From positions 7,578 to 71,577 of the forward strand of contig CBESNA010000019.1 in assembly GCA_965530755.1 (NCBI GenBank): a stretch of DNA of 64,000 nucleotides, read 5' to 3'. The stretch is from SZUA-35 sp965530755. GTDB lineage: Bacteria; Actinomycetota; Acidimicrobiia; Acidimicrobiales; SZUA-35. The notes below the pieces were generated by a model that saw only the letters and a list, made by a program, of their open reading frames with translations, had not been told where the DNA came from and did not search any database. How positions within the stretch are numbered: the stretch's first letter is position 1; each line of letters starts with the position of its first letter. A program made the translations under genes and the position numbers. Of the stretch, positions 51,831 to 61,309 are shown piece by piece.

Positions 51831-53229
51831 ATCGCCAGGTGTGGCCCGGCAGGAGGATCTCGTCCTGGCTGGTGGGGCCGTTCGAGCCTGCTGGGTAGGG
51901 CTCGGATCGTCCCTGACTCCAGGCGTCGAGGACGGGGTCGAGGATGTGCCAGGCCCAGTCGATTTCGTCGACGCGCAGGAACGGGGTGTGGTCGCCTTCG
52001 AGCACGTCGAGCAGGAGCTGCTGATAGGCGGTGACCGTTTCGGTGGTGGTTCCGTAGTCGGTGTGGAGGTGGCTTCGCTCTGCGGCCATCTCCAGGCCGG
52101 GGGTCTTGGTCTGGAGGAACAGATCGATGCCTTCGGGTTGGTCGAGGCGGAAGATCAGCCAATTCGGTTCCGGCTTCGAGAGCTGCGTGTGGTGGAACAG
52201 CTGGGTGGGTGGTTCGCGGAACCGGTAGGCGATCTCGGAGAACTTGGCGCCGAGCCGTTTGCCTGATCGGAGGTAGAAGGGCACGCCTTGCCAGCGCCAG
52301 TTGTCGACCTGGAGGCGGACTGCGGCGAAGGTCTCGGTTGTGCTGTCGGCGTCGATACCGGGTTCATCGCGGTACCCGTCGACGAGCCTTCCCTGCTGGT
52401 TGCCCCTGGTGTACTGGCCGCGGGCGGCCCATGTGTTCACATCGGCGGAGGATCGGCGGACCGAGCGAAGAATCTCGACCTTGTGGTCGCGGAGCACTTC
52501 GGCGTCCCACACGGCGGGTGGGTCCATCGCCGCAAGGCAGAAGAGTTGGATGAGGTGGTTCTGGATCATGTCGCGTAGCGCGCCGATGCCGTCGTAGTAG
52601 CGGTAGCGGCCTTCGACGCCGAGGGTTTCGGCGACAGTGATCTGGACCTGGTCGACGTGGGTTGCGCACAGCAGCGGCTCGATGACTCGGTTGGCGAAGC
52701 GCATGACGCTGAGGTTCTGAACGGTTTCCTTGCCGAGGAAGTGGTCGATGCGGAAGATCTGGCTCTCGTCCCAGTGGCGGTGGAGGTCGGCCTCGAGGGC
52801 GGCGGCGGTGGCCCGGTTGGTGCCGAAAGGCTTTTCAACGACGAGGTGGTGGTTGCCGATGTCGGTGATGCCGGAATCGGCGATCGCGTCTGCGGCTTTG
52901 GGGAACAACCCGGGGGGAAGCGCCAGGTAGTGGACGTTCGTCTCCGACATCAACGGTCTGAGATAGGCGACTGTTGTCGCGGTGAGATCGCCTTGCCGAT
53001 AGCTCCACCGGTTCAGCAGCCGAGTCAATGTTGCCGGTTCGGTGTTCTCGGCGGCCAGTGCGGTCTCGATGTGGTTGGTGAAGTGGTCTTGGGTCCAGTC
53101 CTCGAGCGCAGTTGCGACGAGTCGAACGTCGTGGAGATGACCAAGCTCTTCGAGCCGGTACATGGCCGGGTACAGGAGCCGGCCGGCGAGGTCCCCGGTT
53201 GCTCCGAAGATGACGATGGTTGTGGTCAT
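51817..53229 (-). CDS. zwf: Glucose-6-phosphate 1-dehydrogenase
   Basis: A 470-residue NADP-dependent glucose-6-phosphate dehydrogenase, first enzyme of the pentose phosphate pathway. It begins with the coenzyme motif GATGDLAGRLLYPA and has the substrate-site peptide RIDHFLGKETVQNL with the catalytic histidine. The length is normal. It is the last gene of the minus-strand operon with the two glycogen-debranching-type hydrolases, the zinc-ribbon protein and the glycosyltransferase. This links polysaccharide breakdown to NADPH supply. Confidence 0.95.
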   Translation of the reverse strand: MTTTIVIFGATGDLAGRLLYPAMYRLEELGHLHDVRLVATALEDWTQDHFTNHIETALAAENTEPATLTRLLNRWSYRQGDLTATTVAYLRPLMSETNVHYLALPPGLFPKAADAIADSGITDIGNHHLVVEKPFGTNRATAAALEADLHRHWDESQIFRIDHFLGKETVQNLSVMRFANRVIEPLLCATHVDQVQITVAETLGVEGRYRYYDGIGALRDMIQNHLIQLFCLAAMDPPAVWDAEVLRDHKVEILRSVRRSSADVNTWAARGQYTRGNQQGRLVDGYRDEPGIDADSTTETFAAVRLQVDNWRWQGVPFYLRSGKRLGAKFSEIAYRFREPPTQLFHHTQLSKPEPNWLIFRLDQPEGIDLFLQTKTPGLEMAAERSHLHTDYGTTTETVTAYQQLLLDVLEGDHTPFLRVDEIDWAWHILDPVLDAWSQGRSEPYPAGSNGPTSQDEILLPGHTWRSLSS

Positions 53230-53237
53230 GGCGCTTC

Positions 53238-54368
53238 TTACGGGCTCGGTTCAAGGATTCCACGGTGCCTTGGGGCCGCAGTGAGGTCGAGCGCGAGGGA
53301 GGCGAGATTGGTGTGACCGGCTGCCGATGGGGTCGCTTGCCGTGCGGCGACGACCTGGTTGTACAACTGGAGGTGGCGTTGTGTCATGTGGATGGTGCTG
53401 AAGCGTTCTTCGACGGTGGCCCGGCATAGATCGCGGTCAATCGTGTGGATCTGGTGCACGGCGGCGATGAGTTCTTGGTCGGTGTCGGCGAGAAAGCCGT
53501 TTGTTCGATTGACGATGATCTCCGGGGCGGCGCCCTCTCGAAACGACAGAACCGGGGTTCCGCATGCGAGGGCTTCGATCATGACCATCCCGAAGGGTTC
53601 GGGCCAGCGGATGGGGTTGATGAGTGCCTGGGCGTGGCCGAGTAGCTCCAGTTTGTGGTCCCCCTTGACCTCGCCCACATAGACAACGTCATCACCGAGG
53701 GATGGCTCGATCTGGGCCTCGAAGTATCGCCGTTCGGACTCCTCGCGCATCTTGGCTGCGATGAGGAGGCGCTTTCCTGCGGCTCGGGCCATGCGGATGG
53801 CGCGGTGTGCGCCCTTCTCGGATGCCATCCGGCCGAGAAACAAGAGGTAGTCGCCGGATCCGTCACCAATGGGAAACGCATCAGGGTCGACCCCGTGGTG
53901 GATGACGGCGGCGATCCGCACGCCACTGGCGCGGCTGGCCTGGTCGTGGGAGATGGAGATCACGCCGACGGTGTCGCAGATGCGTCGATAGAGATCGTTG
54001 AGCTCGTCGTTGAACGGGCCGTGGTTGGTGGTGACCACGGGCGCTTCGGTGAACCCGGAGACTGCGGCGAGTATCGGGCCGGCCATGGTGTGATCGTGGA
54101 TGATGTCCACGCCGGCGGCAGCCATCGCGTCGTAGGCAGCGGTGACGTGTCGCAGCTCGGGGACGCAGGATCCAATGCGCATCCCTTCGGCGCGGTCGAG
54201 CACGAATTTCATCGGCACCGGGCAGGTGCTTTCTCCGACAGTGAAGAGCACGACGTCGTTGCCGGCGGCCTGCAGGCCCCGGGCGAGTTGGTCGATGACG
54301 GCTTCGGTGCCGCCGTAGCCGACCGGCGGGATGGCGGCCCAGGGCGGTGCGATGAGTCCGATCTTCAT
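53238..54368 (-). CDS. Glycosyltransferase family 4 protein
   Basis: A 376-residue GT-B glycosyltransferase. It starts MKIGLIAPPWAAIPPVGYGGTE, typical of GT4 enzymes. Later comes a nucleotide-sugar site with LFLGRMASEKGAHRAIRMA and the EX7E region EPFGMVMIEALACGTPVLSF. The donor and acceptor are unknown; glucosylation or trehalose synthesis fits the operon. Its ATG overlaps the stop of the zinc-ribbon gene (ATGA) and zwf starts 8 nt after its stop. Confidence 0.88.
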   Translation of the reverse strand: MKIGLIAPPWAAIPPVGYGGTEAVIDQLARGLQAAGNDVVLFTVGESTCPVPMKFVLDRAEGMRIGSCVPELRHVTAAYDAMAAAGVDIIHDHTMAGPILAAVSGFTEAPVVTTNHGPFNDELNDLYRRICDTVGVISISHDQASRASGVRIAAVIHHGVDPDAFPIGDGSGDYLLFLGRMASEKGAHRAIRMARAAGKRLLIAAKMREESERRYFEAQIEPSLGDDVVYVGEVKGDHKLELLGHAQALINPIRWPEPFGMVMIEALACGTPVLSFREGAAPEIIVNRTNGFLADTDQELIAAVHQIHTIDRDLCRATVEERFSTIHMTQRHLQLYNQVVAARQATPSAAGHTNLASLALDLTAAPRHRGILEPSP

Positions 54369-54583
54369 GATCGGCTGCTGGGTTTGGGTTGGTCGGATTT
54401 GAGTCGCCAGACGTAGCCGAGGCTGTAGTGCCATTGGCCGCCACACGCGAGGCAGGTGAAGGCGACCGGTTCGGTGTCGTTGATGAGGAAGTCGCGTGAG
54501 TTGCAGTCGGGGCAATCGGCGAACAGGCCGTGGTCTCCGTGCACGTGGTGGGTCGTCGTCGATGGTGGCGGTGATGTGATCAT
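54365..54583 (-). CDS. Small zinc-ribbon protein
   Basis: A 72-residue protein with a CPDC...CLAC zinc-ribbon (Cys24, Cys27, Cys44, Cys47) in the order FADCPDCNSRDFLIND then FTCLACGGQWHYSLGYVWR. The N-terminus is rich in His and Thr. The family is unrecognised. Such proteins often act as cofactors or regulators for a neighbouring enzyme. It lies 34 nt after the second debranching-type gene and overlaps the glycosyltransferase start. Confidence 0.65.
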   Translation of the reverse strand: MITSPPPSTTTHHVHGDHGLFADCPDCNSRDFLINDTEPVAFTCLACGGQWHYSLGYVWRLKSDQPKPSSRS

Positions 54584-54617
54584 GGTTGCGGGCTCCGTGG
54601 TTGTTGGTCGCGGTCTG

Positions 54618-56783
54618 TCATCGCGGTTCGCTGTCGTTCTCTGGTTCGGGTGTGGTGGGGTGGATCGTGACCCCCGGGTTGAGGCCGGTGATTCGGATCG
54701 AACCGTCTGCGACCTCGATCGTTGCTCTTCGGGCTCCGACGGCGACTTGTTCGACCCGGAGTCCATCGAGCTCGGGACCAGGGTCGGGTCGGATGTGGAC
54801 TCGGCCGGCGGGAATGTCGGGGTCGAGGCCGAGGAGGGATCTGAGGACCAGCAGCGGAGCAGCCGCTGCCCACGCTTGGGGCGAGCAGGATGACGGGTAG
54901 GGGACAGGGGCTGGGAGGTCGTCACGGCCGAAGCCGGCGAAGAGCTCTGGAAGGCGTCCTGCGGTGAAGGTCGACGCGTCGAGGAGACCGGCAGCAAGCT
55001 GGGCGGCTTGTTCGTGATGGCCGTAGCGGGCGAGGCCGGCGACGGCGATGGCGGTGTCGTGGGGCCACACTGAGCCGCAGTGATAGGAGAGGGGGTTGTA
55101 GCCGCCGTTGGCAGTATCGAGGGTGCGCAACCCCCAGCCGCTGAACAGGCCAGGGCCGGTGAGCGACGCCGCAACGGCGGCCGAATGCTCGGTGTCGGCT
55201 ATGCCGGTCCACAGGCAGTGACCAGGGTTCGACGTCGCACTGGCGATGGGTTGCTTGTCGCGGTCGAGCCCGATGGCGTAGGTGCCGAGGCTGTCGACCC
55301 AGAAATCGGCGTTGAATCGGTGCTTGAGTGCACTCGCTTCGCTGCGGCGCTGCGCCGCCATCGCACGGTCGCCGAATGCGTCGGCGAGCTCGGCTCGGCC
55401 CAAGAGGGCCCCGTAGACGTAGGCCTGTACTTCGCAGAGCGCAATGGGGGCCTCGGCGATGCTGCCGTCGGCGTGACGGATGCCGTCCCAGGAGTCCTTC
55501 CAGCCTTGGTTCTCGAGCCCTTGAGGGGTGGAGCGCTGGTATTCGACGTAGCCGTCGCCGTCGGAGTCTCCGTAGTTGTCGACCCAATCGAGGGCGCGGT
55601 CTGCATTGGGGAGTAGCTGGTCGACGAGGTCGCGGTCTGCGGTCCAACGCCAATACTCGGCCAGGAGCATCACGAACAGGGGGGTGGCGTCGATGGTGCC
55701 GTAGTAGATGTTGTGGCCGCCGAGCGATCGGGCGGTTGAGGCGTCGAATCTGACTTCGTGCAGGATCCGGCCGGGTTGCTCCTCTGTGAGGGGGTTTTCC
55801 GTTGCGCCCTGGAGCTCGGCCAGCGAGTGCAGAACGCCACGGGCGAGGTCGTGATCGACGATCAGCGCCATCCAGGCCGCCAGGATCGAGTCGCGACCGA
55901 ACAGCGTCATGAACCAGGGCGCTCCCGCCGCCACGACCACGCGACTGGGATGGTCGGGGTCGAAGATGCGCAAGGCGCCGAGATCTTCGATCGCTTGGTC
56001 GACGGCCCGCGCCATCGAGGGATCGCCGGCGGTCATGCGGGGTGCGTCGTTTCGCCACTGATGGAGACGTCTGACGGGGATGGCGTCGGCCACGGGATCA
56101 CCGCAGCGGTAGCTCGGCTCGATCGTGTTCTGGTCGATCTGGAGCTGTATCTCGGTGCACAGGCGCCAGGCACCACCACCGCTGATGTCGACCAGCCAGC
56201 CGTCGTTGTCATTGGGAGCAGGGCAGTGGCCCAGGCTGAGGGTCATGGCGCTGTGCGGACAGGAGAGCTCGGTGCCGTCGGCGGTGCGACGGCGTTCGAC
56301 GTGTTGGGTGTCGCGGATGCGTCCGGCTTTGACGTCGAACAGGCTGGCGAAGTCGCTTCTCGCCTGGAGCCGCACACGTACCGTCGAGGTTGTCGCACCG
56401 TGGTTGCGGATCTCGAGGTCTTCGCGCATTCCTCGCCCGACATGGCGGCGGCGGATGACTGACAGGGCCGAGTCGGCGCGACCTGCCGTCGCCGGCGTTC
56501 GGCCAACGAAAGTTGCGGAGAACGGACCGTTGGCGATGGTGCTCAGCGACTCGACGCGGGCTCCGTCGATGGTGAGCACGAGCCGGTCGAGCACGCGCGT
56601 GTCCGACATGAAGAGCCCGTGGGGTCCGCTGCCGTCGATGTCGCCGGATCTAGCGCTCACCGCAAAGGTGGAGCCGTCAACGAGCGTCACTTCCGTGCCC
56701 GGACCAGCCGGGGTCACCTGTTCTGCGTCCTGAGTCCAGGGGGTGTCGGCCGGCGAGGGAGGTTCGAAGTCTGACCGGTTCAT
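54618..56783 (-). CDS. Glycogen-debranching / amylo-alpha-1,6-glucosidase-like protein (copy 2)
   Basis: A 721-residue GH63/AGL-type protein. An N-terminal GDE_N beta domain (TLVDGSTFAVSARSGDIDGSGPHGLFMSDTR) is followed by an (alpha/alpha)6 barrel with APWFMTLFGRDSILAAW, GLENQGWKDSWDGI and SVWPHDTAIAVAGLARYG. Conserved acids in GRDS and KDS fit an active hydrolase. The ATG overlaps the stop of a diverged paralogue. Proteins of this type are annotated as amylo-alpha-1,6-glucosidases, but the substrate is often not glycogen; glucosyl-glycerate or mannosyl compounds are possible. Confidence 0.85.
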   Translation of the reverse strand: MNRSDFEPPSPADTPWTQDAEQVTPAGPGTEVTLVDGSTFAVSARSGDIDGSGPHGLFMSDTRVLDRLVLTIDGARVESLSTIANGPFSATFVGRTPATAGRADSALSVIRRRHVGRGMREDLEIRNHGATTSTVRVRLQARSDFASLFDVKAGRIRDTQHVERRRTADGTELSCPHSAMTLSLGHCPAPNDNDGWLVDISGGGAWRLCTEIQLQIDQNTIEPSYRCGDPVADAIPVRRLHQWRNDAPRMTAGDPSMARAVDQAIEDLGALRIFDPDHPSRVVVAAGAPWFMTLFGRDSILAAWMALIVDHDLARGVLHSLAELQGATENPLTEEQPGRILHEVRFDASTARSLGGHNIYYGTIDATPLFVMLLAEYWRWTADRDLVDQLLPNADRALDWVDNYGDSDGDGYVEYQRSTPQGLENQGWKDSWDGIRHADGSIAEAPIALCEVQAYVYGALLGRAELADAFGDRAMAAQRRSEASALKHRFNADFWVDSLGTYAIGLDRDKQPIASATSNPGHCLWTGIADTEHSAAVAASLTGPGLFSGWGLRTLDTANGGYNPLSYHCGSVWPHDTAIAVAGLARYGHHEQAAQLAAGLLDASTFTAGRLPELFAGFGRDDLPAPVPYPSSCSPQAWAAAAPLLVLRSLLGLDPDIPAGRVHIRPDPGPELDGLRVEQVAVGARRATIEVADGSIRITGLNPGVTIHPTTPEPENDSEPR

Positions 56784-59122
56784 GCGTGCCTGCTTTGGTC
56801 GGAGGCCCCGGAGGAGACCTTTGGGCAAGGTGTCGCCGAGGAAGTTCTGCCCTCGAACTCGATCTCGAGGTCTCCTCGCACGAGGTCGCATCGGACCTCG
56901 TTCGAGCCGTCTGGCTTCCGTTGCAGGATCAGGTTCAGCGCGGCGTTGCCGATCTCGATGTTGTCGACACGTAGGTCGGGCAGCCAGCTCGGGAGAGTGG
57001 CCGCGATGGTGAGCCGATTCTTGTCGGCGTCTGGCACGAGGCCGAGCAGAGTCGTGAGTAGGTGGACGATTGCGCCTGATGCCCAGGCCTGGGGGACGTT
57101 GGCGCCGAGGTATGGCACTGGGAACCCGTTGTGGTCGCGAGGAAGGCCGGCGAACAGTTCGGGGAGTCGCCGGTCCTTGAATCGCTCGGCGGCGTCGAAG
57201 ATCCCTCCGGCGATCTGGGTGGCCTCGTTGTCGAGCCCATACCGTCTCATGCCCGCAGCGAGGATCGCGTTGTCGTGGGGCCACACCGATCCCCGGTGAT
57301 AGGAAAACGGGTTGTACGACACATGGTCGGCAGAGAGGGTGCGGACCCCCCAGCCGCTCCACATGTCCGGCGCCAGCAGCCGACGCGCTGTCTGCACAGC
57401 GCGGTCGGGGTCGACGGCGTGAGTCCACAGCAGATGGCCTGCGTTGGAGGCGACAGTTCGAATTGGCTTCTTCGCCCCGTCGAGGCCCAGATAGTAGGTG
57501 CCCTCGTCCTCCCACCAGAACCGTTCCTCGACGAGCTCGGAGAGGCGGTCGGCCTCGGAACGTAGCCGATCCGCGGTCCGCTGCTCAGCCCAGACTTCGT
57601 CGACGATGTCGGCCCAGGCCCGCTTCGCAGCGATGACATAGCCTTGGAGCTCACACAAGGCGAGCGGCAATTCGGCCCGCTGGCCGTCCTCGGTGACGAT
57701 CGCGTCGCCGGAGTCCTTCCAGCCCTGGTTGTAGTAGCCGCCGCGTCGAGCTCGGCTCGAATACTCCTGGAGACCGTCGCCGTCGATGTCACCGTCGGTG
57801 TCGATCCAGGCCAAGGCCCGCTCGACGTTGGGTCGGATCGCGTCGAGCACGCTGCGGTTCCCGTGCCAACGCCAGGCTTGGGCCGCGGTCCAGACATACA
57901 GCGCCGTCGAGTCGTGGCTCCCGTAGTACGGAGTATGTGGAATCAGTCGGAAATGGGCGAGTTCGCCGCGGCGCAGCTCGTGGAGGATCTTGCCGGGCTG
58001 CATGTCGCGCTCGTCGTCGTAGCCGTCACCCTGAAGCGCACCGAGCGCGTAGAGGGCGCCCACTGGGAACATTGGGGACAACGCCAGGGTCTGCAGGGCC
58101 ACGACGAGCGAATCGCGGCCGAACAGCGCCGTGAACCACGGCACTCCCGCAGCCGGCACCCATCTGGCATCGTCGGGGACCGCGGTGGGCTCGTTCGCGG
58201 TTGCAAGCGCATCGTGTTGATGGAGGCGCAAGCTGGCGAGATCGTCCACCGCTCGCGATGCGGCATCGCTGGGCCCAGCGGCCGAGGTCGAGAATCGGGC
58301 GGCCTGAGCGAGCCATGACCTCCGGGCCTCGTCGATCGAGTGCGAGCCACCGGTGAGCGCATGGCACGACCGCACCGGAGACGCGAGATCGAGCTGGCCG
58401 CCGGCCGGTTCCCACACAAGGCAGGTGTGCCACCGCTGACCACGGTCGAGCTGTACCCGGAACGAGATGCCGCCGTTCGCGAATTCAGGAGCCGAATCCG
58501 AACGCTCTGCCCTGACAGTAAGGGAGCGCTCGAAGTCGTCGTTGCGATACCGGGTTGTCAGCCGTCGCTCATCCTCAGACCAGCTGCTCTGCAACATTCC
58601 TCGGCGAACCACGGTCCGGTCCTTCGCCTCGAAGATGTCGGCGAAATCGCATTCGAGGCTCACCTCCATCGTGATGGCGACTGCACTCGGGCCGTAGTTC
58701 ACCAAGTCGTAGTCCTCGTGGAGTCCTCCGCCCATGGCTCGTTCCAACCGAAGATGGAGAGCGCCGGGCTCGATGTCTCCGTTGGGTGAGCGCAGTCGCG
58801 GGTTCGTGAACTCGAATCGAGCCCCGAAGGCCGACACCGCGGCGCTTGCCAGCAACACGGGAGCGGTTCCGCCGAGGCGTAGCCGATAGCCGGATACGAA
58901 CCTCGTGTCGGCGGCGAAGAAGCCCTGTCCGGAGTCGCGGGACATTCGCCCGTCCACGTCACACACCAGGACGTGATCGTCGAGGTGCAGCGTGATGAGG
59001 TCAGGACCGACACGGACATCCATCAGGCTCGCGCCCCCGCTGCTAAGCGAGGGGCCCCGAACCAACCGATCTGAAGTGTCTTGAACACGTCTTTCCTGTC
59101 TTTCTCCGCAGGCCGTTGGCAA
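56780..59122 (-). CDS. Glycogen-debranching / amylo-alpha-1,6-glucosidase-like protein (copy 1)
   Basis: A 780-residue paralogue of the downstream gene with the same order of domains: GDE_N-like domain with LHLDDHVLVCDVDGRMSRDSG, then a barrel with VPWFTALFGRDSLVVALQ, GYYNQGWKDSGDAI and SVWPHDNAILAAGMRRYG. A TTG at 59122 has GAGAGGG 8 nt upstream and gives the longest protein; ATG 59023 is an alternative that removes 33 residues. It is first in the operon. Two copies in tandem with overlapping ends suggest two specificities or a heteromer. Confidence 0.84.
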   Translation of the reverse strand: MPTACGERQERRVQDTSDRLVRGPSLSSGGASLMDVRVGPDLITLHLDDHVLVCDVDGRMSRDSGQGFFAADTRFVSGYRLRLGGTAPVLLASAAVSAFGARFEFTNPRLRSPNGDIEPGALHLRLERAMGGGLHEDYDLVNYGPSAVAITMEVSLECDFADIFEAKDRTVVRRGMLQSSWSEDERRLTTRYRNDDFERSLTVRAERSDSAPEFANGGISFRVQLDRGQRWHTCLVWEPAGGQLDLASPVRSCHALTGGSHSIDEARRSWLAQAARFSTSAAGPSDAASRAVDDLASLRLHQHDALATANEPTAVPDDARWVPAAGVPWFTALFGRDSLVVALQTLALSPMFPVGALYALGALQGDGYDDERDMQPGKILHELRRGELAHFRLIPHTPYYGSHDSTALYVWTAAQAWRWHGNRSVLDAIRPNVERALAWIDTDGDIDGDGLQEYSSRARRGGYYNQGWKDSGDAIVTEDGQRAELPLALCELQGYVIAAKRAWADIVDEVWAEQRTADRLRSEADRLSELVEERFWWEDEGTYYLGLDGAKKPIRTVASNAGHLLWTHAVDPDRAVQTARRLLAPDMWSGWGVRTLSADHVSYNPFSYHRGSVWPHDNAILAAGMRRYGLDNEATQIAGGIFDAAERFKDRRLPELFAGLPRDHNGFPVPYLGANVPQAWASGAIVHLLTTLLGLVPDADKNRLTIAATLPSWLPDLRVDNIEIGNAALNLILQRKPDGSNEVRCDLVRGDLEIEFEGRTSSATPCPKVSSGASDQSRHA

Positions 59123-59318
59123 TTGGTCAGCCCTCTCGGTCCAGCGTGCTGCAAGGGGCTGTAGCCATCAATACCCACGAACGTTCTCTCGGTGACGCAT
59201 TCATGTCATCGACGCTGCGACGACGGGCGCGGATTGGCGGCGGTGCTGACAGGATGGTGACAAGTCGAGCGTGTCGCTCGTTGCCATCAGACGAATCAGG
59301 ATCGAGAGCACGAGGACA

Positions 59319-59975
59319 ATGGACACCACCGAGGGCGAACCGATCACGGTGGTGATCGTGGAGGATCACGACGTGGTTGCGTTGGGCCTGAGGGCGCTGC
59401 TCGATGACGAACCCGGCATCGTCGTAGTCGATGCCGTCGGTACCGTTGCCGCCGCCGTGGCGGCAGCCGATCGACGTGAACCCGATGTGATGTTGATGGA
59501 TTATCGACTGCCCGATGGAACCGGCGCCGAGGCCACCCGCAAGGTGCGTCTGTTGGATCCGGCTCCGAACGTCGTCATGGTCACCTCAGTGCCAGATCGG
59601 CGCGTACTTGGCCAGGCGCTCGATGCCGGTTGCACGGGCTTCGTGTCCAAGAACGCCGACCGAGCTGATCTCATCGCTGCGATTCGCGCTGCTGCCGCCA
59701 ACGACTCCTACTTCACACGTGACGTCCTCCAACATTTGGTACACCTGCGCCGCTTCGAACAGGTCGAGGGTGGCGAGCTGTCAGATCGCGAAGTCGAGGT
59801 TCTCCAACTCACCGCCGATGGTCGCACGTCCGATGAGATCGCCGATCAGCTGTGCCTGAGCCCTCACACCGTCAAGAATCATCTACGCCACGCCATGGCG
59901 AAGCTCGATGCCCACACCAAGCTCGAGGCGGTGGTCAAAGCGGTCCGAGCTCGTCTGATATCGATCGATGACTGA
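59319..59975 (+). CDS. NarL/FixJ-type response regulator
   Basis: A 218-residue response regulator with a receiver (phospho-acceptor Asp61 in LMDYRLPDGTG; Lys in GFVSKNADRADL) and a LuxR-type HTH (LSDREVEVLQLTADGRTSDEIADQL, then SPHTVKNHLRHAM). ATG 59319 follows GAGGAC. It is divergent from the debranching operon, with about 196 nt between, and is a candidate regulator of it. It is also the only full NarL regulator in the window that could pair with the HisKA_3 kinase at 50.7 kb. Confidence 0.88.
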   Translation: MDTTEGEPITVVIVEDHDVVALGLRALLDDEPGIVVVDAVGTVAAAVAAADRREPDVMLMDYRLPDGTGAEATRKVRLLDPAPNVVMVTSVPDRRVLGQALDAGCTGFVSKNADRADLIAAIRAAAANDSYFTRDVLQHLVHLRRFEQVEGGELSDREVEVLQLTADGRTSDEIADQLCLSPHTVKNHLRHAMAKLDAHTKLEAVVKAVRARLISIDD

Positions 59976-59998
59976 CCGATTGACCGGACCGTGCCTCG

Positions 59999-60230
59999 GT
60001 GTTGCACGCAGTGTTGTTCGACATCGATCCCCGTTGGCTGCCGACGTTCACCGTGATGCTGGTGCTGTCGGGTGGGATTCGCGACGTTGGGGTTGTCCCA
60101 GGACTCTGCTGCCACGGTGATTGGCTCGATGATCGTCGCGCCGTTCGGTGCGGCGATGGTGGAATTGGGCGGAGCTGTCGCGGCGGCATGGCCCACGGCC
60201 TGTCACTGCCCCATGACACACCGGTGTCAT
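59999..60230 (+). pseudogene. Frameshifted remnant of a DUF389 membrane protein
   Basis: Two adjacent frames together give a DUF389-like segment. The first (from GTG 59999) ends with RWLPTFTVMLVLSGGI. The second (from 60072) continues GFATLGLSQDSAATVIGSMI and VAPFGAAMVELGGAVAAA. DUF389 proteins have a helix, then (I/A)ATLGL-x3-SAAVVIGAMLIAPL. A frame change around 60070 splits the motif. The rest of the family (about 300 residues) is absent, so this is a decayed gene, unless a sequence error is hidden here. Confidence 0.55.
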
Positions 60231-60331
60231 GACGCCTCCCGGCGGTTAGGTCGAGACTGACTGTGGACGTTCGCGGGAAGGATGGGTTCATTGCTGGGAT
60301 TGATACGGAGGGTTGGCCCCCTGCCCCGCTC

Positions 60332-61270
60332 ATGAGTGGGACGGGTCGGCGCGCCGTCGTCGCCGCTCTTCTGGCGAATCTCGGAGTGGCAACAACCAAG
60401 TTCTTCGGATTCCTGATCACGGGTTCCAGCGCGCTGCTGGCCGAGACGCTTCACTCGATTGCTGACACCGGCAACCAGGCACTCTTGCTGCTCGGCGCTC
60501 ACCGGGCGGGTGAAACCCCATCACCGGCCCATCCGTTCGGGAGAGGACGCGAGCGCTACTTCTGGGCGTTCGTGGTCGGTCTGGTGCTCTTCGGACTCGG
60601 CGGCGTCTTCTCGCTGTACGAGGGGGTGCGAAAGCTGCAGGTGGGCGAGCACGAAGTCACCAGCCCGATCTTCGGTGTGTGCTTGTTGCTCGCCGCGTTC
60701 GTGATCGAGGGTTTCTCGTTGCGCACGGCGGTGGCCGAGGCTCAAACGATCCGTCCGGCAGGTCAGAGTTGGTGGTCCTTCATTCGCCGCACCCGCAACC
60801 CCGAGGTGACGGTGGTGCTACTCGAAGATGGAGCCGCAATCATCGGCCTCACGATGGCGATGGCGGGTTTGATTGCCGCGTGGGCCACAGGCGATCCGGT
60901 CTGGGATGCTGTGGCCACGATCGGAATTGGCGTGCTGCTCTGCCTCGTCGCCGGCCTGCTCACCACGGAGATGAAGAGTCTCCTGATCGGCGAGACCGTC
61001 TCGGACACGATGAACGAGGCGCTCTGGGCCGTCATCGCCGGTGTGGACGGTGTCGATCGTGTGCTCAATCTGAGGACAGAACACATCGGGCCCGAACAGG
61101 TCCTGGTGTGCGTCAAGGTCGCGATAGCCGGTCCCGCCGACCTGGACCGAGTCATCGATGTCATCGATGCGGTTGAGGCTGCCGTAGAGGGGCTCATGCC
61201 CAGCACGCTCACCTGCTACGTCGAGCCCGACCGGTATGACGCCACGCGACGCGATGTTGAATGGACGTGA
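60332..61270 (+). CDS. Cation diffusion facilitator family transporter
   Basis: A 312-residue CDF exporter of a divalent metal. It has six hydrophobic helices in the first about 220 residues, the TM2 metal site HSIADTGNQALLLLG and the later site LLEDGAAIIGL. The C-terminal cytoplasmic domain has RTEHIGPEQVLVCVKVAI. A HxxxD pair in TM2 and a D in TM5 suggest Zn or a related metal. ATG 60332 fits the family start; a GTG at 60263 adds 23 residues. The metal is unknown. Confidence 0.85.
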   Translation: MSGTGRRAVVAALLANLGVATTKFFGFLITGSSALLAETLHSIADTGNQALLLLGAHRAGETPSPAHPFGRGRERYFWAFVVGLVLFGLGGVFSLYEGVRKLQVGEHEVTSPIFGVCLLLAAFVIEGFSLRTAVAEAQTIRPAGQSWWSFIRRTRNPEVTVVLLEDGAAIIGLTMAMAGLIAAWATGDPVWDAVATIGIGVLLCLVAGLLTTEMKSLLIGETVSDTMNEALWAVIAGVDGVDRVLNLRTEHIGPEQVLVCVKVAIAGPADLDRVIDVIDAVEAAVEGLMPSTLTCYVEPDRYDATRRDVEWT

Positions 61271-61309
61271 CGACATGACCGATCCGAGACACGAATGTTG
61301 GGAGCATTC

